From assembly GCA_963823675.1 (NCBI GenBank), contig CAWGMT010000003.1, positions 1-40,860 on the forward strand: a stretch of 40,860 nt of DNA, written 5' to 3'. The position numbers were made by a program, and so were the translations under genes. Below are positions 33,967-40,860 of the stretch, piece by piece; positions within the stretch are counted from its first letter, which is position 1; every line of letters starts with the position of its first letter. The notes under the pieces were generated by a model. That model made no database searches and was not told the origin of the DNA. It saw only the letters and a list, made by a program, of their open reading frames with translations. Source of the stretch: CAWGMT01 sp963823675 (GTDB lineage: Bacteria > Planctomycetota > Planctomycetia > Isosphaerales > Isosphaeraceae).

Positions 33967-34752
33967 CTATCCGAGCCCCTGGAAACTCAGTTCAAAGCCA
34001 ATGAAAAAGATGGCGGCGTCGACGAAGAGATGACTGATCCACGGGCCGTACAAGGAGCCTGTATGGTGATAGAGCCACGCCCACCCAGCTCCCCCGATCG
34101 CCACGAATAGGGGGAGCGCATAGGTCAGGTGTGAGGACCATCCGAAGAATCCGGCCACGATAAGGACGTGATGGGCCATGAATCCCACGCTCGACCAGAG
34201 AATCGCGGCGCCGAGCGAGGTCCGACGCTTCAAACTTCGGAAAACAAACCAGCGCCAGTAGTATTCCTCCAAGCCCGAATGCCCCAGTGCGTAAAACGTG
34301 CTGAGTGCGATATAGCGAGAGGGCGAATCCACTCCCATCCCCTTGATCTTGGCGTGAATGGCATCCACGGCAGCGGCGAGATAACCGCCGGGCAAGAGCC
34401 AAAGCCGAACGACAAGCAACGTCGCGACCAGAATGATGACCCCCGACGCGATGCCCCAAACGAAATCCGTGATCGATGGGCGGTGTAGCTTGATCTTTTC
34501 TTTGAGTACCGATGCGGTCCACACTGCGGGGAGCCCGAACTGCAGGACTTTTCCCAGAGCGTAAACTCCTTGCTGAACACCCGTCGGCGCGTTGGCGAGA
34601 AGGTCGAAATAGAGGAACGTCAAGGCCGTCGGATAGACGATAGCGACCAGAATAATCAGCATCCGGGAAACCCATGGTAGCCGCGAATAGGCGTAGCCCT
34701 TGAACTTCGGCCACGCAACTTTGTGCAAGAACAACTTGCGCTTCTCTCGCAT
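33967..34752 (-). CDS. CPBP-family intramembrane glutamic protease
   Basis: A polytopic membrane protein (about 260 aa) of the CAAX-prenyl-protease-related CPBP family. The catalytic motif is GLEEYYWRWFVF (EExxxR), followed by VGFMAHHVLIVAGF and a late SHLFVDAAIFFIG, giving the expected Glu, Arg and His pattern. Six or so hydrophobic segments are visible (MLIILVAIVYPTALTFLYF, VIILVATLLVVRLWLL and others). ATG 34752 was taken; GTG 34779 in frame adds nine residues, and neither has a good Shine-Dalgarno. Family members process peptides or help in bacteriocin immunity. The role here is unknown. It converges with the PEP-CTERM gene. Confidence 0.85.
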   Translation of the reverse strand: MREKRKLFLHKVAWPKFKGYAYSRLPWVSRMLIILVAIVYPTALTFLYFDLLANAPTGVQQGVYALGKVLQFGLPAVWTASVLKEKIKLHRPSITDFVWGIASGVIILVATLLVVRLWLLPGGYLAAAVDAIHAKIKGMGVDSPSRYIALSTFYALGHSGLEEYYWRWFVFRSLKRRTSLGAAILWSSVGFMAHHVLIVAGFFGWSSHLTYALPLFVAIGGAGWAWLYHHTGSLYGPWISHLFVDAAIFFIGFELSFQGLG

Positions 34753-34880
34753 GTCGTTTGCAACCAGAAAGGGTACCACTTTCGGAGACCACCGGGTACC
34801 ACCTGAGCGGTTCTGGCGCGATGTGATTCACTCGGTGTGTGCGGCGGGCGTTTTTGCTCGGAGAAGGGCCGAATGACCGT

Positions 34881-35245
34881 ATCTCTGACTTCATACCGAT
34901 CGGGTCGAATGATTGCGATTTCTTCGCGGCATGCCGGCAGCGGCTTCGAGAAGTCGCCGAGCGCCTGGGCCTGCGACGAGTGCCCAACCTGGGCGGATGC
35001 GTGGCGACCTGACAACGACACGAAGGTCCGATCGCCAGCCGATTTTGGGATCGGGCGTGATTCCGTGCGCACCATGAGCGGAACGAACGACCGGCGACGT
35101 CGGTTTCTGCACCAATCCGAGAATTCCGGGCTTGTACAGCGATCGGGAACGGTTGGCTCGTTCCACGAGGCGTCTGGAACCGACTCAACCGAGGCGGAGC
35201 CAACCCAGCCGTCGAGGCCGCGCTTTGATCTGCCTGTCCTAGTTC
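34881..35245 (+). repeat. Dispersed transposon-derived repeat, copy D (longest uninterrupted)
   Basis: It starts ATCTCTGACTTCATACCG and holds the last codons of the HUH transposase (QRLREVAERLGLRRVPNLGG, up to the TGA). A flank of about 240 bp follows, passing TTTTGGGATCGGGCG, GAACGAACGACCGGCGACG and GAACCGACTCAACCGAGG, ending in CTGCCTGTCCTAGTTCTTC. It matches copy B at about 85-90 percent by eye. It fills most of the gap between the CPBP and DUF4287 genes; nothing else is seen there. Confidence 0.75.
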
Positions 35246-35356
35246 TTCATGGTTCGCATCTTGAACTTCGCAGAATTCGGCTATGAAATGGTGCGGTGCC
35301 CGTTTCAACTTACCGCGATCATAGTGTTCGGTTCCCAAGCCCAATCGAGGCCAATC

Positions 35357-35923
35357 ATGGCGAAATCGCCCGAAGAGGGAATGGCCAGCCTGATCCGTAA
35401 TCTCGAGGAGAAGACCGGAAAATCCATTGACGCCTGGGTGGCGATCGCACGCGGCTCGGGGAAGACGAAGCACAAGGAAATCGTCAACTACCTCAAGTCC
35501 CAGCACAGCCTGGGTCACGGGTACGCCAACCAGGTCGCGATCCGCGCGCTGGCCGCGGCCGACGCCCCCGCGGCGGGCAGCGACGACCTGGTTCTCGCGC
35601 AATACGCCGGAGCGAAAGCCGCGATCCGTCCAGTCTACGAGGCGCTCGCAAAAGCCGTGAAGGCATTCGGGCCCGACGTCGAGCTCAGCCCCAAGAAAGC
35701 CTATGTCAGCCTGCGGCGGTCGAAGCAGTTCGGCTTGATCCAGCCCACGACCGCGACGCGGGTCAACGTGGGTCTTGTCCTCAAGGATGTCCCGCCCGCC
35801 GGCCGCCTCGAGGCCTCGGCCAGCTTCAACGCCATGGTCACGCACCGCGTGCGGGTTGCCAACGTGAAGGAGGTTGATTCCGAGCTGATCGGCTGGCTGC
35901 GACAGGCCTATCAGAAAGCATAG
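35357..35923 (+). CDS. DUF4287 - DUF5655 domain protein
   Basis: A 188-aa soluble protein. The N-terminal DUF4287 part has LIRNLEEKTGKSIDAWVAIA and IVNYLKSQHSLGHGYANQVA (about 10-70). The C-terminal DUF5655 part has VELSPKKAYVSLRRSKQFGL and TATRVNVGLVLKD (about 118-155). The two domains commonly occur together; the second is often described as a predicted transport or DNA-binding module, but function is unproven. ATG 35357 has GAGG 7 bases upstream and fits the family N-terminus; an earlier in-frame ATG lies in repeat-derived sequence. Confidence 0.85.
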   Translation: MAKSPEEGMASLIRNLEEKTGKSIDAWVAIARGSGKTKHKEIVNYLKSQHSLGHGYANQVAIRALAAADAPAAGSDDLVLAQYAGAKAAIRPVYEALAKAVKAFGPDVELSPKKAYVSLRRSKQFGLIQPTTATRVNVGLVLKDVPPAGRLEASASFNAMVTHRVRVANVKEVDSELIGWLRQAYQKA

Positions 35924-35968
35924 CTGTGGGAGCTAAGGATCTGGGCAGAAATAAGTTACCGGAAGAGT

Positions 35969-36012
35969 CCTCTTTCGCGCCGCGAAAGAAAGCCCTTTCG
36001 CGGTGCGAAAGG
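35969..36012. repeat. Pair of short hairpins downstream of the DUF4287 gene
   Basis: Two adjacent hairpins built from related arms (CTTTCGCGCCGCGAAAG and CTTTCGCGGTGCGAAAG) begin about 45 bp after the DUF4287 stop. They could act as a terminator or mRNA end, although no T-run follows. Confidence 0.5.
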
Positions 36013-36068
36013 CGACACTTATTGTTGCGCAGCACCCAACGCGGCGGAGCCGCAACCAACGGATCGGG

Positions 36069-36134
36069 GGACAGAGCCCCCTCCTACACAAATCGCCGCG
36101 CGGCGCCGGCCTCTTGTAGGAGCCGGCTCTGTCC
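36069..36134. repeat. REP-like inverted repeat with GGACAGAGCC arms
   Basis: Arms 36069-36091 (GGACAGAGCC, CCTCCTACA) and 36114-36134 (TGTAGGAGCC, GGCTCTGTCC) pair almost fully across a GC-rich 22-nt loop that itself contains CGCCGCGCGGCG. It resembles a hairpin repeat I recall as frequent in planctomycete genomes. No coding sense is seen. Confidence 0.7.
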
Positions 36135-36183
36135 GGCGATCCCAAGATGCGCACATCGTGCGGAGATGTTTGCGGGGAAGAAT

Positions 36184-36477
36184 CTAGGCTTTTTCCGGAA
36201 CTGCGCCCGGAAAAAGTGGCCCCTTGCGGGGCAGCCCGCAGTCGGGAGACCTTCGGTCCGGCAGCGGGCGGGGTCAGGAGACCCACGCCCAACATCGACA
36301 ACAAGTTGTCGATGCGCGGCCCTGAAGGGCCTAGGCTTTTTCCGGAACTGCGCCCGGAAAAAGTGGCCCCTTGCGGGGCAGCCCGCAGTCGGGAGACCTT
36401 CGGTCCGGCAGCGGGCGGGGTCAGGAGACCCACGCCCAACATCGACAACAAGTTGTCGATGCGCGGCCCTGAAGGGC
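36184..36477. repeat. Perfect 147-bp tandem duplication with internal hairpins
   Basis: Units 36184-36330 and 36331-36477 are identical by eye. Each contains, in order, a stem CTTTTTCCGG/CCGGAAAAAG, a stem in GGCCCCTTGCGGGGC, one in GGAGACCTTCGGTCC, a near-palindrome CATCGACAAC/GTTGTCGATG and one in GGCCCTGAAGGGCC. Five successive hairpins with short loops suggest a structured element. Open frames through it exist on both strands because the period is a multiple of three; I do not regard them as genes. Confidence 0.9.
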
Positions 36478-36639
36478 CTGAAGAAGCACTGGCGCAACGT
36501 CGCCCGGAAGAACGTCGGTGTGCCGGACCTGAGCGCACAGCACGACAGACGCCGGACCTGTTAGAATGTTCCCAGTCATGGTCGAGTCCTGTCGTGTCAA
36601 GATTCGCATCGCGCATCGGACGGGCTTCACGCGATTGGA

Positions 36640-36975
36640 ATTCGACGTGTCAGAGACGCTACACGTAGACGCGTTCGATGGGGCGATGAGGAAGAGGACT
36701 TTTTCTACAATCCAATGTGGCGTAGGTATGGCCACATCGCTTCGATGGAAGCGGGCATGGCTACCCATTATTGGCAAAACAACCGAGCCGAAGAGCTGTT
36801 TTGGCATATGCTCGATCAGGTTGTGATTCGTCCCGAGGAAAGCGTGAGCTTTCCGGAAGATCGCCTGAGAATAGTCTCAAACGTGGGCACAGTGACCCTG
36901 GTCGCCCCGGACGGAACACCCGACGATACCGTCGGCTCTGATCACTTGCCCATTGTCTTTCATTGGAATGTGTGA
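36640..36975 (+). pseudogene. C-terminal fragment of an endonuclease/exonuclease/phosphatase-fold protein
   Basis: The frame reads GDEEEDFFYNPMWRRYGHIA, then THYWQNNRAEELFWHMLDQV, and ends VGSDHLPIVFHWNV. The last block contains the SDHxP motif that closes the EEP nuclease fold, and the FYNPMW...FDQVLIRP-like segment is typical of bacterial members. The N-terminal half with the metal-binding residues is absent, and the frame is closed by TAG at 36562 upstream. The first methionine is at 36715. It stops 10 bp before the next gene. Confidence 0.55.
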
Positions 36976-36985
36976 CAGGTGCAAC

Positions 36986-37384
36986 ATGACGCAGCAGATA
37001 CTTTGGCCTCCGATAAGTCCAACGCCTCCGAGAACGATGGCAGAGATGCTCTACGATGCCGCTGTGGGTTTGGCGCAGATTAGCCAAAACAAATTGGATT
37101 TCTACGTGGACGCAGTCGGTGTTGCTCCGGATGTTTTTGGCCCCGTAACAAAAATCAGATATAACTGCTATATCAGGGTCATTGACAAGGCCTATCTGCA
37201 TCTGCTGTTTCAAGTGACGACGCCTTCGAGCGGTGCATTTGACGCGGAAATCGGTACGCCAGAGGGCGATGTATACCCTCCGGTCAAAAACGAAACGGAA
37301 CTTGTCGCGAACATAACCCGAATCCTGCAACGGCCGCGGACCAAAGAAGTGATCGAGTACCTCCTTCGAGTAGCCGTTCCATGA
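36986..37384 (+). CDS. Hypothetical protein (132 aa)
   Basis: A soluble protein starting MTQQILWPPISPTPPRTMAE. Further on are LAQISQNKLDFYVDAVGV, then IRVIDKAYLHLLFQVTTPSS and LQRPRTKEVIEYLLRVAV. No signal peptide, membrane helix or known motif is seen. It follows the EEP fragment closely on the same strand, so the two probably once formed an operon. Starts at 36968 and 36953 are also in frame. Codon use is less GC-rich than that of neighbouring genes, hinting at a different origin. Confidence 0.5.
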   Translation: MTQQILWPPISPTPPRTMAEMLYDAAVGLAQISQNKLDFYVDAVGVAPDVFGPVTKIRYNCYIRVIDKAYLHLLFQVTTPSSGAFDAEIGTPEGDVYPPVKNETELVANITRILQRPRTKEVIEYLLRVAVP

Positions 37385-37447
37385 GCATGCATTGCAGCGG
37401 GGGATCGCTCCCACTCTTCTTTTCAAGCATCGACAATTGCTGCAACC

Positions 37448-39275
37448 CTACCGCTGCGTCTCGATCCACGCGTCGATTCGCTGTTCGAGCAGGTCCAGGG
37501 GCAGTGGTCCGTCGTCGATCAGCGCGTTATGGAATTTGCGAATTTCGAACCTGGCCCCGAGGGCCTTGGCGGCCTTGGCGCGCAGCGCCTTGATCTTCAG
37601 CTCGCCGAGTTTGTAACCCAGCGCCTGCCCGGGCCAGACGATGTAGCGGTCGATTTCCGCCACGATGAAGGTGTCGGAGAGGCTGGTGTTTGCTTTCATG
37701 TACGCGATGGCACGGTCGCGGTCCCAGCCCAGGGCGTGCATTCCCGTGTCGACCACCAGGCGGCAGGCGCGGTGGATCTCGCCGTTGAGCCGGCCGAACT
37801 TCGAATATGGGTCTTTATACAGCCCCAGGTCCTCGCCGAGGCCCTCACCATAAAGAGCCCAGCCTTCGACATAGGCGTTGTAAAGGCCGTTCCGGCGGAA
37901 ATCGGGCAAGCCTTTGAGCTCCTGGGCACGGGAGACCTGAAGATGATGACCGGGCACGGCCTCGTGCAGGAACAACGCCTCCATCTCGTGTCTGGGCTTG
38001 GTCAACACGGCGAGCGTGTTGGCATTGAAGTAGCCCGCCCGGGAGCCGTCGGCTGCGCCGGGCGTATAGTAGGCAGCCGTCTCCCCCCGATAAGCGGGAA
38101 TCTCCCGGATGCCGTACGGGGTGCGCGGGAGCTCGGCGAAAAGCTTGGGCAGCTCGGGGTCGACACGTTTGGCGATATCGCGGAACGCCGGCAGGACGTC
38201 ATTGGTGGGGAGGCGGGCAAAGCGCGGATCGGTCCGCAAGAACTTCACGAATTCCGGGAATGAACCCGAAAAGCCCGCCTGCTTGATGACCTCGTCCATC
38301 GCAGCGCGGATCCGCGCCACCTCCCGCTCGCCGATCTCGTGAATTTCCTGGGCGGAGAGATCCGTCGTCGTCAGCCAGCCGATCTGGGCTCGATAGTACT
38401 CGGGGCCGCCCGGCAGGCTGGATGCGTCAATCTCCTGGCGGCAGGCGGGCAAGTATGTCGCGCTCAGGAACTTGTGCAATTCCTTGAGCGCGGGGATGAC
38501 CGCGCCGGCGATCGCCTCGCGAGCCAGGCCGGTGAGCCGCGAGCGGTCGACCGCGGGGATGCCCTCGGGAAAATCCTCAAAGGGCTTGTAAAGCGGACTT
38601 TTGGTCGCATCGCTCACCCATTGCTGTTCGATCTGGGGCAGGACCTTCTTGATCGGCACGGCCGGCGGCATCCAGCCAGCGACCATCGCGCGCTTCATCA
38701 GCGCGATCACCTGGTCGATCTGCGCTGGAACGGCCCGCAGGCGGGCGAGGAAGTCGTCGTAATCCTTGGTGTTGCGCCAGGGCACGAGGCGCGGTAATGC
38801 GGGGATATCCAGGTGCACGCCGCCCATCTGCGACAGCGGCATCCACTCATAGTAAGTCAGCCATTCCCCCCCACTCGGAATTTTGCCCGCCGGAAAGCGC
38901 TGCATCGCGACGTCTTGCAGGGCTCCTGCCTTGGCCAGGTCGTACGAAACGACATCCTGGCCCGTGAGGCGGCCGCGGTCGATCTCGCGAAGCTCGCCGG
39001 AGGTATTCCCGTTCATGCGCCTTGCGCCGGTCCATCGCGGCCGCCGAAAGATCGGTCAACTTGTCGTTGTACCGATTGTCGCCGACGCCGGTGGCGAACT
39101 CCGGATATTGCCGCAGCGTCCATTGCCATTCCTCATCGAACAGTGCGTGAAGCTTCGCCGCGTCGGCGTTGGCCGCAGGCGTATCGGCACGTGCCGGCAG
39201 GCACAAGAGCGACGCCGAAATCAGCGTGCCGATCATCCCGCGGACCGCGGCGGTTCTCATGGTCGATCTGCTCAT
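37448..39275 (-). CDS. DUF885 metallopeptidase-like protein, with a single-base frameshift
   Basis: An exported protein of about 608 aa after correction. The signal segment (GMIGTLISASLLCLPARA) is followed by LHALFDEEWQWTLRQYPEFA and GVGDNRYNDKLTDLS, the usual DUF885 start. The frame shifts near 38995-39005, after AHEREYL. In the next frame the main body runs to 37448 with the zinc motif LHEAVPGHHLQ, the downstream Glu region NAYVEGWALYGEGLGEDLG, and YIVWPGQALGYKLGELK near the end. DUF885 proteins are HExxH-related peptidases of unsettled substrate. ATG 39275 has GGAGG about 10 bases upstream; ATG 39260 is an alternative. Confidence 0.8.
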
Positions 39276-39349
39276 CGGGACGCGACCTCCGCTGCGCATT
39301 ATAGCCATTGTGTTCACGCATTCCAGCCTAGGGGTAAAGGTGTCAGACA

Positions 39350-40510
39350 TTAGCGATTCACGATGTCGTACATCCGCTCGACCAGCGCCGCCGCGATGGG
39401 CACGACGATCGGAATCGGCACCATCTTGTTCATCACGTAGGCGACGGTCAGGCGGCGATCCGCGTCGGCGATCACCAGCGAGCCGCCCGCGCCGGCCCCG
39501 AAACACACCCGGCCCTCCGGGACGAAGGGCAGCACCTCCGGCCAGGGCAGGCCATAACCGACGCCGATCTTGAGCCGATGCCCAGCACGAGGTCGATCCC
39601 GTCGCTTTGCACTTCGAAGATCCGGTTGATCGTCTTCGGCGAGAGCAGCCGGACGCCATCGACTTCGCCGCCGCAGGCCACCGCCGACTGGATGCGCGCC
39701 ACTGAGCGGGCATTGCCGTGGCCGTTGGCCGCGCCGATGTCGGCGCGCCGCCAGCGCTCGGTCCAGCTGCGTTCGATGTTCACGTCCAGGTCCGGGCCGG
39801 TGAAGGTCTTGTACGCCGGGCCGCTGGGGTCGAGCTGGGTCAGGTCGGTCGGCAGCGACGGCCACGGCACCAGGTTGGCGACGCGATGGAACTCCGAGGG
39901 GGGCAGGCCGATGTGGAAGTCGGCGCCCAGCGGCCCCGCAATCTGCGCGGCAAAGAACTCGCCCAGGCGCTGGCCGGTGATGCGCCGGATCACTTCGCCG
40001 ATCAGGTGGCCGTAGGTCAGCGCGTGGTAGCCCGAGGCCGTCCCGGGTTCCCACCAAGGCGCCTGCGCTGCCAGCATGGCGGTCGACTTGTCCCAGTCGT
40101 ACACGTCGTCGACGGTGACTGGCTGGTCCCAGCCCGAGACGCCCGAGGTGTGCGACAGTAGCTGGCGAACCTTGATCCCCGCCTTGCCCCGGGCCGCGAA
40201 CTCGGGCCAGTACGCGGCGACGTTCGCGTCGAGGTCGAGCTCGCCGCGGTCGACCAAGCACGAGCGCGGCGAGCGAGGTCATCGTCTTGGTGGTGGAGAA
40301 CACGCAGGTGATCGTGTTCTCGGTCCACGGCACGGTGCGGGCCTCGTCGGCCCAGCCGCCCCACAGGTCGACCACCATCTCGCCGTCGATGTTGACGGCG
40401 AGCGAGGCGCCGAGGTCTTCACCCGACTCGAGCTTGGCTGCGAACAGCTCGCGCAGGGGGTCGAATCGGGCGCTGCACGTGCCGCCCAGCGCCGTCGGGT
40501 GATCGCTCAT
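39350..40510 (-). CDS. Serine beta-lactamase-like hydrolase, with two compensating frameshifts
   Basis: About 386 aa of the class C beta-lactamase/EstB esterase family. The N-terminus has LAVNIDGEMVVDLWGGWAD, then the SxxK motif FSTTKTM. One extra A in an AA run at 40256-40257 shifts the frame. The middle then reads VDRGELDLDANVAAYWPEFA, LLSHTSGVSGW, and SGYHALTYGHLIGEVI with the catalytic Tyr region. A missing base near 39573-39578 restores the first frame as LKIGVGYGLPWPEV, ending VERMYDIVNR. The two changes together keep the total length a multiple of three. It has no signal peptide, so it may be a cytoplasmic esterase. Its stop lies 74 bp from the DUF885 start; same strand, possible operon. 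Confidence 0.8.
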   Translation of the reverse strand: MSDHPTALGGTCSARFDPLRELFAAKLESGEDLGASLAVNIDGEMVVDLWGGWADEARTVPWTENTITCVFSTTKTMTSLAALVLGRPRRARPRRERRRVLARVRGPGQGGDQGSPATVAHLGRLGLGPASHRRRRVRLGQVDRHAGSAGALVGTRDGLGLPRADLRPPDRRSDPAHHRPAPGRVLCRADCGAAGRRLPHRPAPLGVPSRRQPGAVAVAADRPDPARPQRPGVQDLHRPGPGREHRTQLDRALAARRHRRGQRPRQCPLSGAHPVGGGLRRRSRWRPAALAEDDQPDLRSAKRRDRPRAGHRLKIGVGYGLPWPEVLPFVPEGRVCFGAGAGGSLVIADADRRLTVAYVMNKMVPIPIVVPIAAALVERMYDIVNR

Positions 40511-40689
40511 GAGGCCTCCGTTCAGAAGTCGGGGCGAAAGCCACGTTCTAGAGCGTGTATACCGGTGTCGTTCGGCCGGATTCCTGGCCGTGAATTCCTG
40601 ACACAGGCTTCATCGGCTAGTATAGTGCTTTACCGGCGCTACGAGACCACGAAGCTGTTTCCGTCGCTGCTCAATGCCAGGAAGTCCCC

Positions 40690-40860
40690 ATGAACGTCCA
40701 GGAAACCGTCCAGTTATTGTCCGAGCGGATGCCCGAAATTCGGCGGCGATTCGGTGTGCGGGAGCTGGCGATCTTTGGTTCCGTCGCTCGCAATGAAGCC
40801 CGGCCGGACAGCGATTGCAAGTCCAGTGCGCGAGGCCCTCTGCACGGCGGCTTCCGCCTA
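40690..40860 (+). CDS. Nucleotidyltransferase (MNT-type), cut by the window edge
   Basis: ATG 40690 follows AGGAAG. The protein begins MNVQETVQLLSERMPEIRRR, then GVRELAIFGSVARNEARPDS. The GSVARxExxPxSD motif is that of minimal nucleotidyltransferases, which often pair with HEPN toxins as MntA/HepT-like systems. After SDC the expected DVLVEF does not follow; the text becomes KSSARGPLHGGFRL, so the gene may be disrupted at the edge. The rest is outside the window. Confidence 0.7.
   Translation, partial: MNVQETVQLLSERMPEIRRRFGVRELAIFGSVARNEARPDSDCKSSARGPLHGGFRL

Noticed and set aside
33992..35845. Minus-strand frame of 617 codons across the CPBP gene, repeat D and the DUF4287 gene
   Set aside because: It crosses two real genes and a repeat in the wrong frame; no domain is visible.
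35926..36616. Open frames on both strands through the tandem 147-bp repeats
   Set aside because: The period is a multiple of three and the units lack stops by chance; the translation repeats exactly and has no codon bias or family.

Overview
The window is GC-rich and looks planctomycete, probably from the Isosphaerales/Gemmatales side. The markers are a TIR protein with a TIGR03067-like tail, an N-terminal LEPR-xLL-type motif, a PEP-CTERM protein, three exported TPR-CHAT proteins, small planctomycete-type HTH and membrane proteins, and hairpin repeats of a kind I recall from such genomes. I saw no rRNA or tRNA and no phage or plasmid backbone genes. This is an accessory region full of paralogues, relics and repeats.

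Layout. 1-2240: a duplicated 63-bp repeat, an HUH (REP-associated type) transposase and a mostly empty stretch. 2244-4620: a broken DUF1444-like locus with an amber-interrupted amidohydrolase inside it. 4662-12371: two minus-strand exported TPR-PDZ-CHAT genes, each with one single-base frameshift. 12484-19513: a defence-flavoured patch with two S1/P1 nuclease copies, an intact DUF1444-like gene and a small convergent partner, a TIR-membrane protein, a PD-(D/E)XK-like fragment, a SLOG (DUF2493) protein, a radical-SAM tail, an XRE regulator and an orphan three-repeat CRISPR of type I-E appearance with no cas genes. 19644-22440: a decayed transposase and derived repeats, with an LRR protein among them.

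22615-28298 holds a BNR-type surface protein and then the most interesting unit: a stand-alone carrier protein, a stand-alone adenylation enzyme, a condensation-like acyltransferase and an acyl-CoA-dehydrogenase-like flavoenzyme. The adenylation pocket, read by alignment to PheA, is D-L-L-Y-F-A-L-V-C-K, close to what I recall for proline activators of pyrrole and anatoxin pathways (PltF/RedM/AnaC). The dehydrogenase has lost the MCAD-type catalytic Glu but keeps a Glu at the isovaleryl-CoA-dehydrogenase position, as I recall for prolyl-carrier oxidases. Together they suggest loading of proline on a carrier, oxidation to a pyrroline or pyrrole thioester, and transfer by the condensation-like enzyme.

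28471-40860: a small membrane protein, the intact third TPR-PDZ-CHAT gene, a PEP-CTERM beta-propeller, a CPBP protease, a DUF4287/DUF5655 protein, a hairpin-rich repeat block with a perfect 147-bp tandem duplication, an exonuclease/phosphatase-fold fragment, a DUF885 metallopeptidase, a serine beta-lactamase-like hydrolase (the last two with single-base frameshifts) and the start of a nucleotidyltransferase at the edge.

At least seven otherwise conserved genes carry one- or two-site single-base shifts, several at short homopolymers. This may reflect long-read sequencing error rather than biology, so frameshift calls here are provisional.
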